A DNA stretch of 64,000 nucleotides, from contig NZ_JAUSYK010000001.1 in the NCBI RefSeq assembly GCF_030816855.1, positions 62,001 to 126,000 of the forward strand, read 5' to 3'. Source of the stretch: Arthrobacter sp. B3I4 (GTDB taxonomy: Bacteria; Actinomycetota; Actinomycetes; Actinomycetales; Micrococcaceae). The notes beneath the pieces are model-generated. The model did no database searches. It had not been told where the DNA came from and worked only from the letters and a program-made list of their open reading frames with translations. Position numbers and translations under genes: made by a program. Positions 1-8,325 of this stretch are shown here, piece by piece (position 1 is the first letter of the stretch; each line of letters starts with the position of its first letter).

Positions 1-1700
1 GCGTAGTCGGCCATCCGGTCGGCGATCAGGCCGAAAGATACGGCGCCCGGGTCCGGGTGGCCGATGCTCTTTTCGGCCAGCGGGCGGGCCCGGCCCTTCT
101 TGGGGCTCAGCGCCGCCGTGGCGTCCGCGGCTTTGGCGGCGGCGTCGGCAGCGGTCCGCAGGCTGCGGGCCAGGCCCTCGCCGCCGTCGATGGACCGGTT
201 GAAGACTTCGGCGAAGGGAAGCAGCGCGTCCACCATCGTCTTGTCTCCCGCTTCGGCTTTGCCGAGCGTGATGATGGCGTCGCGGAGCGCGTCGACCGCG
301 GCACCGGCGTCGGCGGCGGTGTACGAGTCCTTGCTGCCAAGGGCCCGGCCGACGGCGGTGACGGCCGCGCCCCAGAGCGCCCCGGAAGTGCCGCCGGCAC
401 GTTCGGCCCACTGCTCGCCGGCGGCGGCGAGGACTTCTTCCAGCCCGGCACCGGCGGCGTGGGACTGTTCCGCCGCGGCGACGGCTGCGTCCACGCCGCG
501 GCGCATGCCGATGCCGTGGTCGCCGTCGCCGGCAATGGCGTCGAGCTTGCCGAGGGCCTCCTCGTGTTCGACGACGACGGCCTGCGCCACCTTCAGCGCA
601 CCCACGGCCGTGGCGGCGAGCGCGGTGGACGCCGCGGTGACGGCCATCGCCGGCGTCGTTCCGGCCTCGGTCTGCTCGGACACGGTCCGGGCGCGGCGCG
701 GGGCCAGGTTTCCCTTGCGGAACGCGGGGGTGTCGGCGGGCGCGGACCAGAACTTCTCCAGTTCCTCGTCCAGCCAGAACAGCGTCAGGGACAGCCCGGA
801 CATGTCCAAGCTGGTGACGAGCTCACCGCATTCCGGTTCAACGGTCTCCAGTCCGGCGGCGGTCAGCAGTGCTTCGACCTTTCCGAACAGCAGGAAGAGC
901 TCGTCGTATTTAACCGTGCCCAGGCCATTGAGGATCGGCACGACGCGGCGGCCCGCGGTCTCCGGCTTGTCCTTGAGCAAGCCGTCCACCAGCAGCGCGG
1001 CCAGTTCGCTGGCGGTGGGAAGCGGCTGTTCCGAGATTCCCGGTTCGCCGTGGATGCCGAGGCCGACGGACATCATGCCCTCGGGCACGGTGAACAGCGG
1101 TTCCGCGGCGCCCGGAAGCGTGCAGCCGGCGAAGGCGACGCCCAGGGAACGGGTGTGGTGGTTGGCTTTGATCGCCAGCCGTTCCACCTCGTCCAGGTCC
1201 AGTCCCGCTTCCGCGGCGGCCCCGGCGACTTTGAAGACGGTGAGGTCCCCGGCAATGCCGCGGCGCTTCTCGATTTCCTCCAGCGGGGCACTGGCGATGT
1301 CGTCCGTGACCAGCACGGTTCGTGTGTCGATGCCCTCGGCGTTGAGCTTGTCCTGCGCCTGGCCGAAATGCAGCACGTCCCCGGCGTAATTGCCGTAGCT
1401 GAGCAGCACTCCGCCGCCTGTCTGCGCTGCCTTGGCGACGCGGTAGACCTGGCCTGCGGAAGGCGAGGCGAACATGTTGCCGCAGGCGCTGCCCGCGGCG
1501 AGTCCGGCGCCCACCAGCCCGGCGAACGCCGGATAATGCCCCGACCCGCCACCGATCACCAGCGCGACGTGGCCGTCCGGGGATTCGGTGGAGCGGACCA
1601 CCCCGCCGTCCACCCGCGCCACGTACTGGCGGTGGACGGCGGCGAAGCCGTCGAGGGCGTCATCCGCGAAGCGTGCGGGATCATCAAATATCTTGGTCAT
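1..1700 (-). CDS. DhaK-DhaL fusion kinase (dihydroxyacetone/tetrulose kinase), 3' end cut by window edge
   Basis: ATP-dependent kinase of the dihydroxyacetone kinase family that phosphorylates a short ketose (dihydroxyacetone or a tetrulose). The ATG is at 1700 and the frame stays open to base 1, giving 566 codons, so only a few C-terminal residues should be missing. The DhaK half carries GGGSGHYP near residues 50-57 and GIHGEPG near 215-221, whose His is the family's covalent substrate-binding residue. The DhaL half carries the ATP/metal motif GDGDHG near 391-396 and a GGTSG loop. It is the last visible gene of the sugar-acid operon, about 100 bp after the TIM-barrel gene. D- or L-erythrulose kinases of mycobacteria belong to this family, so the substrate cannot be fixed from sequence. 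Confidence 0.88.
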   Translation of the reverse strand, partial: MTKIFDDPARFADDALDGFAAVHRQYVARVDGGVVRSTESPDGHVALVIGGGSGHYPAFAGLVGAGLAAGSACGNMFASPSAGQVYRVAKAAQTGGGVLLSYGNYAGDVLHFGQAQDKLNAEGIDTRTVLVTDDIASAPLEEIEKRRGIAGDLTVFKVAGAAAEAGLDLDEVERLAIKANHHTRSLGVAFAGCTLPGAAEPLFTVPEGMMSVGLGIHGEPGISEQPLPTASELAALLVDGLLKDKPETAGRRVVPILNGLGTVKYDELFLLFGKVEALLTAAGLETVEPECGELVTSLDMSGLSLTLFWLDEELEKFWSAPADTPAFRKGNLAPRRARTVSEQTEAGTTPAMAVTAASTALAATAVGALKVAQAVVVEHEEALGKLDAIAGDGDHGIGMRRGVDAAVAAAEQSHAAGAGLEEVLAAAGEQWAERAGGTSGALWGAAVTAVGRALGSKDSYTAADAGAAVDALRDAIITLGKAEAGDKTMVDALLPFAEVFNRSIDGGEGLARSLRTAADAAAKAADATAALSPKKGRARPLAEKSIGHPDPGAVSFGLIADRMADY

Positions 1701-1797
1701 GATTCCTCGTTGAACCGGTTGGGGCGGGTGGAGGGGGCAGCGGGCCGGGCGCCGGACTGTTCTTGCCGGTATGGCGCCGCGGTCGCTGCGGGTTGGC

Positions 1798-2796
1798 CTA
1801 GCGTGCCGCGACGGCGGCGGGCTGCTGCCGGCCCTGGGCCACCTTGGACGTGCCGAGGGCGTAGCCGTCCCGCCTGGGCAGGATCTGGCGGCGCAGGTAG
1901 TCCTGGTTTGAGGCGGTGACGCTGAGGCCGTCGCCGCCGTAGTGCTCGGTGCAGATGATGCCCTGGAAGCCGGCCGAGATTGCGACCTGGAAGGCCTCGC
2001 GGTAGCTGATCAGACCGGATTCCATCGGCGCGGGCATGGCGACGTACTGGTTCTTGGCGCGGTTTTCGTCCCGGATGTAGTTCTTGACGTGCCAGTAGTT
2101 GGAGTAGGGCAGCGCCTTCTGCACGACTTCACGCCAGTCCTCGATGGGCCGGTGCAGGCGGATGAGGTTGCCGATGTCCGGGTTGATCCCGACGTTGGGC
2201 AGGTCGATGTCCTGGACCAGCTGTACGGAGGAGTCGGCGGTGCCGAGGTAGGTGTCCTCGTACATTTCGAGGGAAACCAGGAGTCCGAGTTCCGCGGCAT
2301 GCCGGCCCACTTCCCGGATCCGGGTGACGGCCTTGTTCCAGGTTTCCTTGTCCCCCACCGGGTCCTTGTGTCCTTCGACGGTCCAGAACCAGAGCTGTTC
2401 GCGCTGTTCCGGGGTGAGGGCCTGGTGCAGGCCGATCGAGACGACTTCGCAGCCGAGCTGCGCGGCAGCGTCGATGGTGCGGTGGGTGTAGGCCAGGTTG
2501 TCTTCCCAGTTGGCGGCGTCGATGACGCTGCGGCGGATGGCTGAGATGGCCGGCAGGCCGATCCCGGCGCCGTTGGCGGCGGCGGTCAGCTCGTCGAGCC
2601 GTGCCGGGCTGAGGTCTCCGGGCCGCACCCAGCTGTCGGTGAGGTCGGCGTTGGCGAAGCCTGCGTCGGCCACTTCCTGGAAGACCCGCTGCCATTCGGC
2701 GATGGGGGCGTCCTGAACGGACGTGCCATCGGCCATGGTGCCCGGGAACTGCAGCAGGGCCGCGGTGATGGGCCAGTTTTCGGCGGTGTACGACAT
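1798..2796 (-). CDS. Sugar isomerase/decarboxylase-like TIM-barrel protein
   Basis: A 332-residue xylose-isomerase-like TIM-barrel (AP endonuclease family 2 fold). Acidic and His residues that could bind metal lie in LVSLEMYEDTYLG, VGINPDIGN, WHVKNY and ICTEHYGGDG. Enzymes of this fold include hydroxypyruvate/2-oxo-tetronate isomerases and 3-oxo-isoapionate decarboxylase; next to a DUF1537 kinase and a ketose kinase either role is possible. An open frame extends to 2859, but the ATG at 2796 is preceded by GGGAG at good spacing, and the extra region holds the putative operator. It lies 81 bp downstream of the GntR gene and probably has its own regulated promoter. The family is clear; the reaction is inferred. 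Confidence 0.8.
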   Translation of the reverse strand: MSYTAENWPITAALLQFPGTMADGTSVQDAPIAEWQRVFQEVADAGFANADLTDSWVRPGDLSPARLDELTAAANGAGIGLPAISAIRRSVIDAANWEDNLAYTHRTIDAAAQLGCEVVSIGLHQALTPEQREQLWFWTVEGHKDPVGDKETWNKAVTRIREVGRHAAELGLLVSLEMYEDTYLGTADSSVQLVQDIDLPNVGINPDIGNLIRLHRPIEDWREVVQKALPYSNYWHVKNYIRDENRAKNQYVAMPAPMESGLISYREAFQVAISAGFQGIICTEHYGGDGLSVTASNQDYLRRQILPRRDGYALGTSKVAQGRQQPAAVAAR

Positions 2797-2823
2797 TGTC
2801 ACTCCCAAATCTTGAATCACATT

Positions 2824-2833
2824 TCCTATAGGA
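2824..2833. promoter_or_regulatory. Candidate operator of the 2878-3567 GntR regulator
   Basis: Perfect 10-bp palindrome TCCTATAGGA in the 81-bp gap between the GntR gene and the TIM-barrel gene. A TTGACA -35-like hexamer (minus strand) lies at 2854-2859. The same core recurs just upstream of the GntR gene. Confidence 0.5.
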
Positions 2834-2877
2834 TTCACCGTGATGCCGACCCTTGTCAAGGGGTCTGGGGTCTTTGC

Positions 2878-3567
2878 CTAGCTGCGAATTTCGCTGTCGT
2901 GCTGGGCGCGCTGCTTGACGCCCTCGATGTGGGCGATCATCTTCTGCCGCGCCAATTCCGCGTCACCGGCCTCGAACGCGCGCAAAATTTCGGTATGTTC
3001 CGCGATCGCGAAATCAGCGTCGGTGACGCCGAGTCCACCGAAGAAGCGGAAGCGCTGCACCTGACCGCCCAGCGCGTTGTACGCGGAGAGCAGGAACTGG
3101 TTGTCCGCGTACTCGGCGATAAGCCGGTGGAAGCGTTCGTCTGCCTCCCAGTAGGAGCGGAACTCCGCGAAGGAGGGTCCCCGGGGCGCGGCCTTCAGGT
3201 CGGCGATGGCCTGGGCCAGCTGGGCGGTCAATTCCTTGTCGGCGCGCCGGCAGGCCATCAGGGCGTTGGCGGGTTCGATCACCAGGCGCGCGTCCATCAG
3301 GTCGGCGAGCTCGTCCCGGGTGAAAAGCGGCGCCACGCGGTAACCGCGCAGGGCGGCGCGGCGCACCATGCCGGTCGCCTCCAGCCGGGCGAGCGCCTCC
3401 CGGACCGGCGTCGGCGAGACGTCCAGTTCCCGGGCCATGCCGTCGATGCTGACCGGTGTCCCGGCCTGCAGCCGGCCGTCCATCAGCGCGATGAGCAAAG
3501 CCTCGTACACGTGGTCGGCGAGGACCTGCCTGCTGACCCCCCGGGGGGCCTGATCCTTGATAGCCAT
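2878..3567 (-). CDS. GntR-family transcriptional regulator (FCD subfamily)
   Basis: A 229-residue GntR regulator. Residues about 10-75 form the winged helix (recognition region SPTPVREALARLEATGMV), followed by an all-helical FCD effector domain with His and Asp residues suited to metal binding (FHRLIAEY, AEHTEILRAFE). It sits inside the operon, 28 bp after the dehydrogenase gene and before the TIM-barrel gene. A TCCTATAG core lies 8 bp upstream of its ATG and the full palindrome lies just downstream of the gene, so it may repress itself and the distal genes in response to a pathway intermediate. The effector is unknown. It is one of two GntR genes in this locus. Confidence 0.88.
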   Translation of the reverse strand: MAIKDQAPRGVSRQVLADHVYEALLIALMDGRLQAGTPVSIDGMARELDVSPTPVREALARLEATGMVRRAALRGYRVAPLFTRDELADLMDARLVIEPANALMACRRADKELTAQLAQAIADLKAAPRGPSFAEFRSYWEADERFHRLIAEYADNQFLLSAYNALGGQVQRFRFFGGLGVTDADFAIAEHTEILRAFEAGDAELARQKMIAHIEGVKQRAQHDSEIRS

Positions 3568-3574
3568 ACAGAAA

Positions 3575-3582
3575 TCCTATAG
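3575..3582. promoter_or_regulatory. Second copy of the TCCTATAG operator core
   Basis: TCCTATAG begins 8 bp upstream of the GntR ATG at 3567 and matches eight of ten bases of the palindrome at 2824-2833. The position suits autoregulation. Confidence 0.35.
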
Positions 3583-3595
3583 CCGTAATCGCAGC

Positions 3596-4471
3596 CTACT
3601 GGCGCCCGCGCAGGACCTCGATCACGGTGGAGTCGTCCTGCCGGCCAAGGCCTGCGCGCCGCCCGCTGAGGTAGAGCTGTTCCGCCGCGGAGGCGAGCGG
3701 CGCCGGGTAGGTGCTCTCCCGTGCCGCGTCCACTACCAGGCCCATGTCCTTGACGAAGATGTCCAGGGCGCTGCGGACCTCGGTGTTGTCCGGGTCCACC
3801 ATGCGGGAGCCCCGGTCGTCGAACATGAACGACGCCGCGGCGCCGGAGCGCAGCACCTCCCAGGTCTGTTTGGGATCCAGGCCGAGCGCCTCGGCGAAGG
3901 CCAGGGCCTCCCCCGCCGCGGCGATGTGCACACCGCAGAGCAGTTGGTTGACGAGCTTGACCTTCTGTCCGTCGCCGACCTCCGTTCCCACGACCGGGGC
4001 GGAGCTCGCCATCGCATCCAGCAGCGGCCGCACCACGGCCAGGGCACGCTCGGAGCCGCTGACCATCATCAGCAGGTCGCCAGTGGCGGCCCGCTTGGTA
4101 CCGCCGGAGACCGGCGCGTCGACGAGTTCGACGTCGAACGCTGCCAGCCGCTGTGCGAGCGACACCACGGCGGCCGGGCCGACGGTGGCCATCAGCAGGA
4201 CAACGGTCCCCGGGCGCAGCGCGGCGGCGAGCTGGTCGGAGCCGAACAGCACCGCGTCGGCCTGGGCCGGCGTGGCAACCATCAGGGCGACGACGTCGGC
4301 CTCCGCGACCGCTTCCTTGGCCGTGGCAGCGGGGGTAAGGCCCGGGACGGCCAGGGACTCCGCCCGTCCTTCCGCCACGTCGAAGGCCGCGACCTCGTGT
4401 CCGGCCGCGGCGAGGACGACCGCCATCGGTCCGCCCATCGCCCCCAGTCCGATCCATCCGACCTTGCTCAT
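3596..4471 (-). CDS. NAD(P)-dependent beta-hydroxyacid dehydrogenase, L-threonate dehydrogenase (LtnD)-like
   Basis: A 291-residue member of the 3-hydroxyisobutyrate/6-phosphogluconate dehydrogenase family. The N-terminal Rossmann motif is GLGAMGGPM at residues 8-16, the substrate-binding loop is DAPVSGGTKRAATGD near 120, and the catalytic Lys lies in GDGQKVKLVNQLLCG near 170. Family members next to DUF1537 kinases oxidise sugar acids such as L-threonate or D-erythronate to 2-oxo acids. Its ATG overlaps the upstream kinase stop (ATGA at 4468-4471), so the two are translationally coupled. The substrate is inferred from context; another four- or five-carbon sugar acid is equally possible. Confidence 0.85.
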   Translation of the reverse strand: MSKVGWIGLGAMGGPMAVVLAAAGHEVAAFDVAEGRAESLAVPGLTPAATAKEAVAEADVVALMVATPAQADAVLFGSDQLAAALRPGTVVLLMATVGPAAVVSLAQRLAAFDVELVDAPVSGGTKRAATGDLLMMVSGSERALAVVRPLLDAMASSAPVVGTEVGDGQKVKLVNQLLCGVHIAAAGEALAFAEALGLDPKQTWEVLRSGAAASFMFDDRGSRMVDPDNTEVRSALDIFVKDMGLVVDAARESTYPAPLASAAEQLYLSGRRAGLGRQDDSTVIEVLRGRQ

Positions 4472-5949
4472 GGGGTTACTTCCTCTCGTGGGGCTGCGGA
4501 CGCCGGGGCGCCGCGGAACAGTTCGATGGTGTCGGCGAGCGCGTTTTCGTTCCCGACGTTGCCGGCGAAGACGACGTACGGCATGCCCTGCACGCCGGGG
4601 GCGGCTTCATCCGGCCGGAGGACCGAGACCATGCCGGGGAACAGTTGACCCAGCACGGTGGCCCGGCGGATGCCGAGCCCGCGGACGGCCACGTCGTGGG
4701 AGGTGATGCCGCCCTTGGCGATGACCCAGGCGGGTTTGGCCGCCAGGGCGGCCTGCACCACTTCGATCAGCGCGCCGGAAACACTGCGGGCGATCTCCAG
4801 GCTGGCGGCGGCGTCGGACCCCTTGAGCAGCGACCGGGAGGTGTAGAGCAGGACGTCGGCGCCGGCGAGGGCGTCGACCACCTTGGCCGCCGTGTCGGTA
4901 ATGTGGGCGCCGCGGGTGGCCGGGTTGACCAGGGCGGGAACGGACAGTTCGATCTCGGTGACGCCGCCGCGAGCCTGGGCCGCGGCGACCTGGCGGGCCG
5001 TCTGGCCGACATGGGAACCGACGACGGCGAGGCCGTGCCCAGCGGGGCGGCCGGCGGGCCAGATGTCCTTCGCCTGCAGGGTCGGTTTGGGATCGAGCCC
5101 GGCGAGCGCACGGACAAAGGACGGCCCGGTGCGGTGCAGGAACAGCTTGCCTTCACGCTGGACCTGCTGCAGGCCGAGCACCACGATTTCCAGGTCCGCG
5201 AACTCGGTGGCGTTGACGACGACGAGCTGCAGGTCATGGGCCGAGCGCAGGATGTCCGCGACCCGGTCCTCGCCGCCGGTACGGATGTCGTCGAGGCCGA
5301 TGCTGAGCACCTGCTCCCGGGTGACGGTGCCGCCGCTTTTCTCCGCGACGAAGTCCTTGAGGTCCGAGGACCGGTAGCCGAAAGTGGCATCCTTGGCGAA
5401 CTCGGTGTCGCCGGCCGGTACGGCTTCGCCCCCCACCATTGCCCAGTGCACGTCCCCGGCAGTGAAGCGTCCGGCTTCGAAGTAGGACGGGACGAACAGT
5501 ACGCCGTCGAAGCCGCGGCCGGTGACCTCGCGCCGGACGGCGTCGAGCGTGCGGATTTCGGCCATCACATGGCCGCGGAGCGTCGAGTCGCTGCGGCTGA
5601 CCAGGTCCAGGGGCGCGTCGAGCCTCTGCTCGAGTTCGAACAGCGCGCGGCCTGCTGCCTGGTTGAGGACAACGGCGTCGGCCTCATCGAGGCTGCGGGT
5701 GTTGGTGAGAATGAAGGAGGTGGACGCCGGCTCAGCGAGGGCTGCAGCGTATTCGGCGGCGTCGAGCACCGTGACCACCGAGACACCGTACACGGACTGC
5801 GAGCCGGTCGGATCGTCGTCGAGCACGGCGGTCCGGCGGCCGGTCGCCAGCCGGTGGTCGCGGATTCGCTGACGGGCGTCAGGGAGCCGGACCGGCTCCG
5901 GCGCGGCGGGCACACCGGGATGTGCGGCGGGGCGGGTTTCGTGGGTCAT
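4468..5949 (-). CDS. Four-carbon acid sugar kinase family protein (DUF1537)
   Basis: A 493-residue DUF1537 kinase. The N-terminal domain has the family signature DDDPTGSQ near residue 44 and SRSDSTLRGH near 117; the C-terminal nucleotide-binding domain has AKGGITSHDVAVRGLG and VFAGNVGNENAL. Characterised members phosphorylate 3-oxo-tetronates, D-threonate, D-erythronate or 3-oxo-isoapionate. This one is longer than typical tetronate kinases of about 420 residues, with a long N-terminus and extra segments. It overlaps the dehydrogenase by four bases and follows the SDR gene by 59 bp. No OtnC-type aldolase/decarboxylase gene is visible nearby, so the route after phosphorylation is unclear. Confidence 0.85.
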   Translation of the reverse strand: MTHETRPAAHPGVPAAPEPVRLPDARQRIRDHRLATGRRTAVLDDDPTGSQSVYGVSVVTVLDAAEYAAALAEPASTSFILTNTRSLDEADAVVLNQAAGRALFELEQRLDAPLDLVSRSDSTLRGHVMAEIRTLDAVRREVTGRGFDGVLFVPSYFEAGRFTAGDVHWAMVGGEAVPAGDTEFAKDATFGYRSSDLKDFVAEKSGGTVTREQVLSIGLDDIRTGGEDRVADILRSAHDLQLVVVNATEFADLEIVVLGLQQVQREGKLFLHRTGPSFVRALAGLDPKPTLQAKDIWPAGRPAGHGLAVVGSHVGQTARQVAAAQARGGVTEIELSVPALVNPATRGAHITDTAAKVVDALAGADVLLYTSRSLLKGSDAAASLEIARSVSGALIEVVQAALAAKPAWVIAKGGITSHDVAVRGLGIRRATVLGQLFPGMVSVLRPDEAAPGVQGMPYVVFAGNVGNENALADTIELFRGAPASAAPREEVTP

Positions 5950-6008
5950 GCTGGATCCTTCCGGGTGCCGTGCGGCCGGAGCCGCACGGCACTGCCAGAG
6001 CGCTGAGG

Positions 6009-6785
6009 TCAGGAAACCTGCAGGCCGCCGTTGATGTCATAGGTGGCCGCCGTGATGTAGCCGGCGTCCTCGCCCAGGAGGAAGGCCATCAGCGCAGCGA
6101 CTTCTTCGCGGCTGCCGACCCGGCCCATCATGATGCCCTCGGACATGGCAGCCTTGCGCTCTTCGCTCAGGGTGCCGCCCATGATGTCGGTGTCGATCGG
6201 GCCCGGCGCCACGGCGTTCACCGTGATGCCGAACTCCCCGACTTCGCGTGCCAGCGCGCGGGTGAAGCCGAGAATTCCGGCCTTCGAGGCGCTGTACGCG
6301 ACCTTGGAGAAGGTGCCGCCGCCGCGCTGCGCCGAGATCGAGGACACGCTGACGATCCGGCCCAGCCGGCGTTCGATCATGCCCTTGAGGACGCGCTGGG
6401 AAACGATGAAGGTGCCGCGCATGTTGATGGCGAAGACCTTGTCCCATTCGGCGACGGTGGTTTCCATGAACGGCGTCGGGGAGCTGATCCCGGCCAGGTT
6501 GGCCAGGCCCACGATCGGCGGCATCGACGCTTCGACTTCACTGATGGCCCGGTCCACCGACGCTTCGTCCGATACGTCGGCCCCGACGCCGATCGCCTTG
6601 ACCGCGCGGTTCGATCCGATCTCAGCTGCGGCGGCCCGGGCGTCCTCGGCGTTGATGTCCAGGATCGCGATCGACCAGCCGTCCCGGGCCATCCGGTCCG
6701 CTGTGGCCCGGCCGATGCCGCGGGCCGAGGCGGCGCCGGTCAGGACGACGGTCCGTTCGGCGGGGAAAGTGTTGTTCTCTGTCAT
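6009..6785 (-). CDS. SDR-family NAD(P)-dependent oxidoreductase
   Basis: A 258-residue classical short-chain dehydrogenase. It shows the cofactor motif TGAASARGIG near residue 16, NLAG near 97, a catalytic Ser in VSSISAQRG near 147 and YSASK near 160, with the usual C-terminal DINGGLQV. It is the second gene of the sugar-acid operon, 9 bp after the MFS gene. It probably oxidises a polyol, ketose or sugar-acid hydroxyl before the kinase steps. SDR substrate specificity cannot be read from sequence. Confidence 0.85.
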   Translation of the reverse strand: MTENNTFPAERTVVLTGAASARGIGRATADRMARDGWSIAILDINAEDARAAAAEIGSNRAVKAIGVGADVSDEASVDRAISEVEASMPPIVGLANLAGISSPTPFMETTVAEWDKVFAINMRGTFIVSQRVLKGMIERRLGRIVSVSSISAQRGGGTFSKVAYSASKAGILGFTRALAREVGEFGITVNAVAPGPIDTDIMGGTLSEERKAAMSEGIMMGRVGSREEVAALMAFLLGEDAGYITAATYDINGGLQVS

Positions 6786-6794
6786 GGGGATTTC

Positions 6795-8144
6795 CTAGCG
6801 GTTGTTCTTGGCGGGGGCCGCAGCTGCGGGGGCGGTGACGCCCTCCGGCCGGTTGCGGGCGTAGAGGTAGGTGGCGACGGCGGTGATGGCGAGGCAGGCG
6901 GCCAGGAAGACGAGGCCGCTCTGGCTGTTGCCGGTCGCGTCCTTGAGGATGCCGACGATGTACGGGGCTACGAAGCCGCCCAGGTTGCCGAGCGAGTTCA
7001 CCATCGCGAGCCCGGCCGCGGCGGCGGCGCCGGTCAGTGCCGCGGACGGCATGGCCAGGAACGGGGCGATGGCGGAGTAGATGCCCATGGCGGCGAGGGT
7101 CAGGAAGACCATGGCCAGCACGGCGTTGACCGGGAGCAGGAACCCGGCGCCGAGCAGGCCGATGGCGGCCAGCACCATGCTGGCGCTGGCGTGCCAGACC
7201 CGGTTGCCGGTGCGGTCCGAGCGCTTGCTCCAGAAGTAGACGAACACCGCGGCGATGGCGTACGGGATGAAGACAATGAAGCCGACCTGCACGGAGTCGA
7301 ACTTGCCGAGTGCCTTGACGATGGTCGGCAGCCAGAGGCCCAGACCGTAAATGCCGCAGACGAGGCCAAAGTACAGCGCGGAGTAGGCCAGGGTGCGCGG
7401 GTCCTTCAAGCCGGCGAGGAAGTTGTGCTTCCCGTCCTTCTGCTTGTCGGCCAGTTCCTTGCTCATGGTGGTGGAAAGCCACTCGCGCTCTTCCGGCTTG
7501 AGCCACTTGGCGTGTTCCGGCCGGTCGGTCATGACGAAGGGCGTGATAATGCCGAGCACGATCGCCGGGATGCCTTCGAGGATGTAGAGCCACTGCCAGC
7601 CGTGCAGGCCCGCGACGCCTTCCAGGCCCAGCAGCATGCCGGAAACCGGTGCGCCCAGGGCGTTGGAAATCGGCTGCGCGAGGATGAAAATGCCCAGGAC
7701 GGTCACGCGCTGCGCGGCCGGGAACCAGAGCGTCAGGTAGAAGAGGATGGCCGGGAAGAAGCCGGCTTCAGCGGCGCCGAGCAGGAAGCGGATGATGTAG
7801 AAGGTGGTCTCGCCGTTGACCAGGAACATGGCCGTGGCGAAGATGCCCCAGCTGATCAGGATGCGGGCGATCCATTTGCGCGCACCGAAGCGGTACATAC
7901 CGCCGTTGCTGGGGATTTCCAGCAGCGCGTAGCCAAGGAAGAAGATCCCGGCGCCCAGGCCGTAGGCGGCTTCGGTCAGACCGATATCACCCTGCATGCC
8001 GAGCTTGGCGAAGCCGACGTTGTTGCGGTCGAGGTAGGCGACGAAGTACAGCAGGACGATCAGCGGCATGAGCCGCCGTCGGACTTTCCGGAGCGTGGTC
8101 TGGCCCAGTTCGCTCAAGGCGGGGGCCGCAGTCAGGGAGGTCAT
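6795..8144 (-). CDS. MFS transporter, anion:cation symporter (ACS) family
   Basis: A 449-residue twelve-helix MFS permease. Helix 1 carries the ACS-type sequence LYFVAYLDRNNVGFAKLGM; organic-acid importers for hexuronates, tartrate and phthalate share it. The open frame continues to 8288, but the ATG at 8144 has GGAGG eight bases upstream, and the longer version would read through the operator and promoter. It is the first gene of the operon, so it is presumably the uptake system for the sugar acid handled downstream. The untranslated leader is about 109 nt and begins at the GntR-type operator. Confidence 0.87.
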   Translation of the reverse strand: MTSLTAAPALSELGQTTLRKVRRRLMPLIVLLYFVAYLDRNNVGFAKLGMQGDIGLTEAAYGLGAGIFFLGYALLEIPSNGGMYRFGARKWIARILISWGIFATAMFLVNGETTFYIIRFLLGAAEAGFFPAILFYLTLWFPAAQRVTVLGIFILAQPISNALGAPVSGMLLGLEGVAGLHGWQWLYILEGIPAIVLGIITPFVMTDRPEHAKWLKPEEREWLSTTMSKELADKQKDGKHNFLAGLKDPRTLAYSALYFGLVCGIYGLGLWLPTIVKALGKFDSVQVGFIVFIPYAIAAVFVYFWSKRSDRTGNRVWHASASMVLAAIGLLGAGFLLPVNAVLAMVFLTLAAMGIYSAIAPFLAMPSAALTGAAAAAGLAMVNSLGNLGGFVAPYIVGILKDATGNSQSGLVFLAACLAITAVATYLYARNRPEGVTAPAAAAPAKNNR

Positions 8145-8230
8145 CGCGGGCCTCCACCGGTGGTCAGGGTGCCCTGGGAAGGGACGTGCGCGCGCATGAA
8201 GACTCCTTTGGCTTGCGGCTTTTTGGGGGT

Positions 8231-8252
8231 AGACATCAGATGTCTGATGTCT
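8231..8252. promoter_or_regulatory. GntR-type operator at the operon start point
   Basis: AGACATCAGA - TG - TCTGATGTCT: two perfect 10-bp inverted arms with a 2-bp centre. It lies just after the -10 box of the promoter at 8260-8288, covering about +1 to +22, where a bound repressor would block initiation. The likely ligand is the GntR protein encoded at 8326-9054. Confidence 0.7.
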
Positions 8253-8259
8253 TCCTGAG

Positions 8260-8288
8260 ATTCTAGTCACACCGAGCCGAGGCGTCAA
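8260..8288 (-). promoter_or_regulatory. Sigma70-type promoter of the sugar-acid operon
   Basis: On the minus strand TTGACG (8283-8288), a 17-bp spacer and TAGAAT (8260-8265). Both hexamers are five of six to consensus. It lies in the 181-bp gap between the upstream GntR gene and the MFS start. Confidence 0.65.
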
Positions 8289-8325
8289 CAGGAATGGGGT
8301 GCAGGCGAGCGGTGGCTGCGAGGCG

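Noticed and set aside
5922..8258. 778-codon plus-strand frame opposite the SDR and MFS genes.
   Set aside because: A third-position shadow of well-supported minus-strand genes; low-complexity His/Gly/Asp/Arg sequence with no domain.
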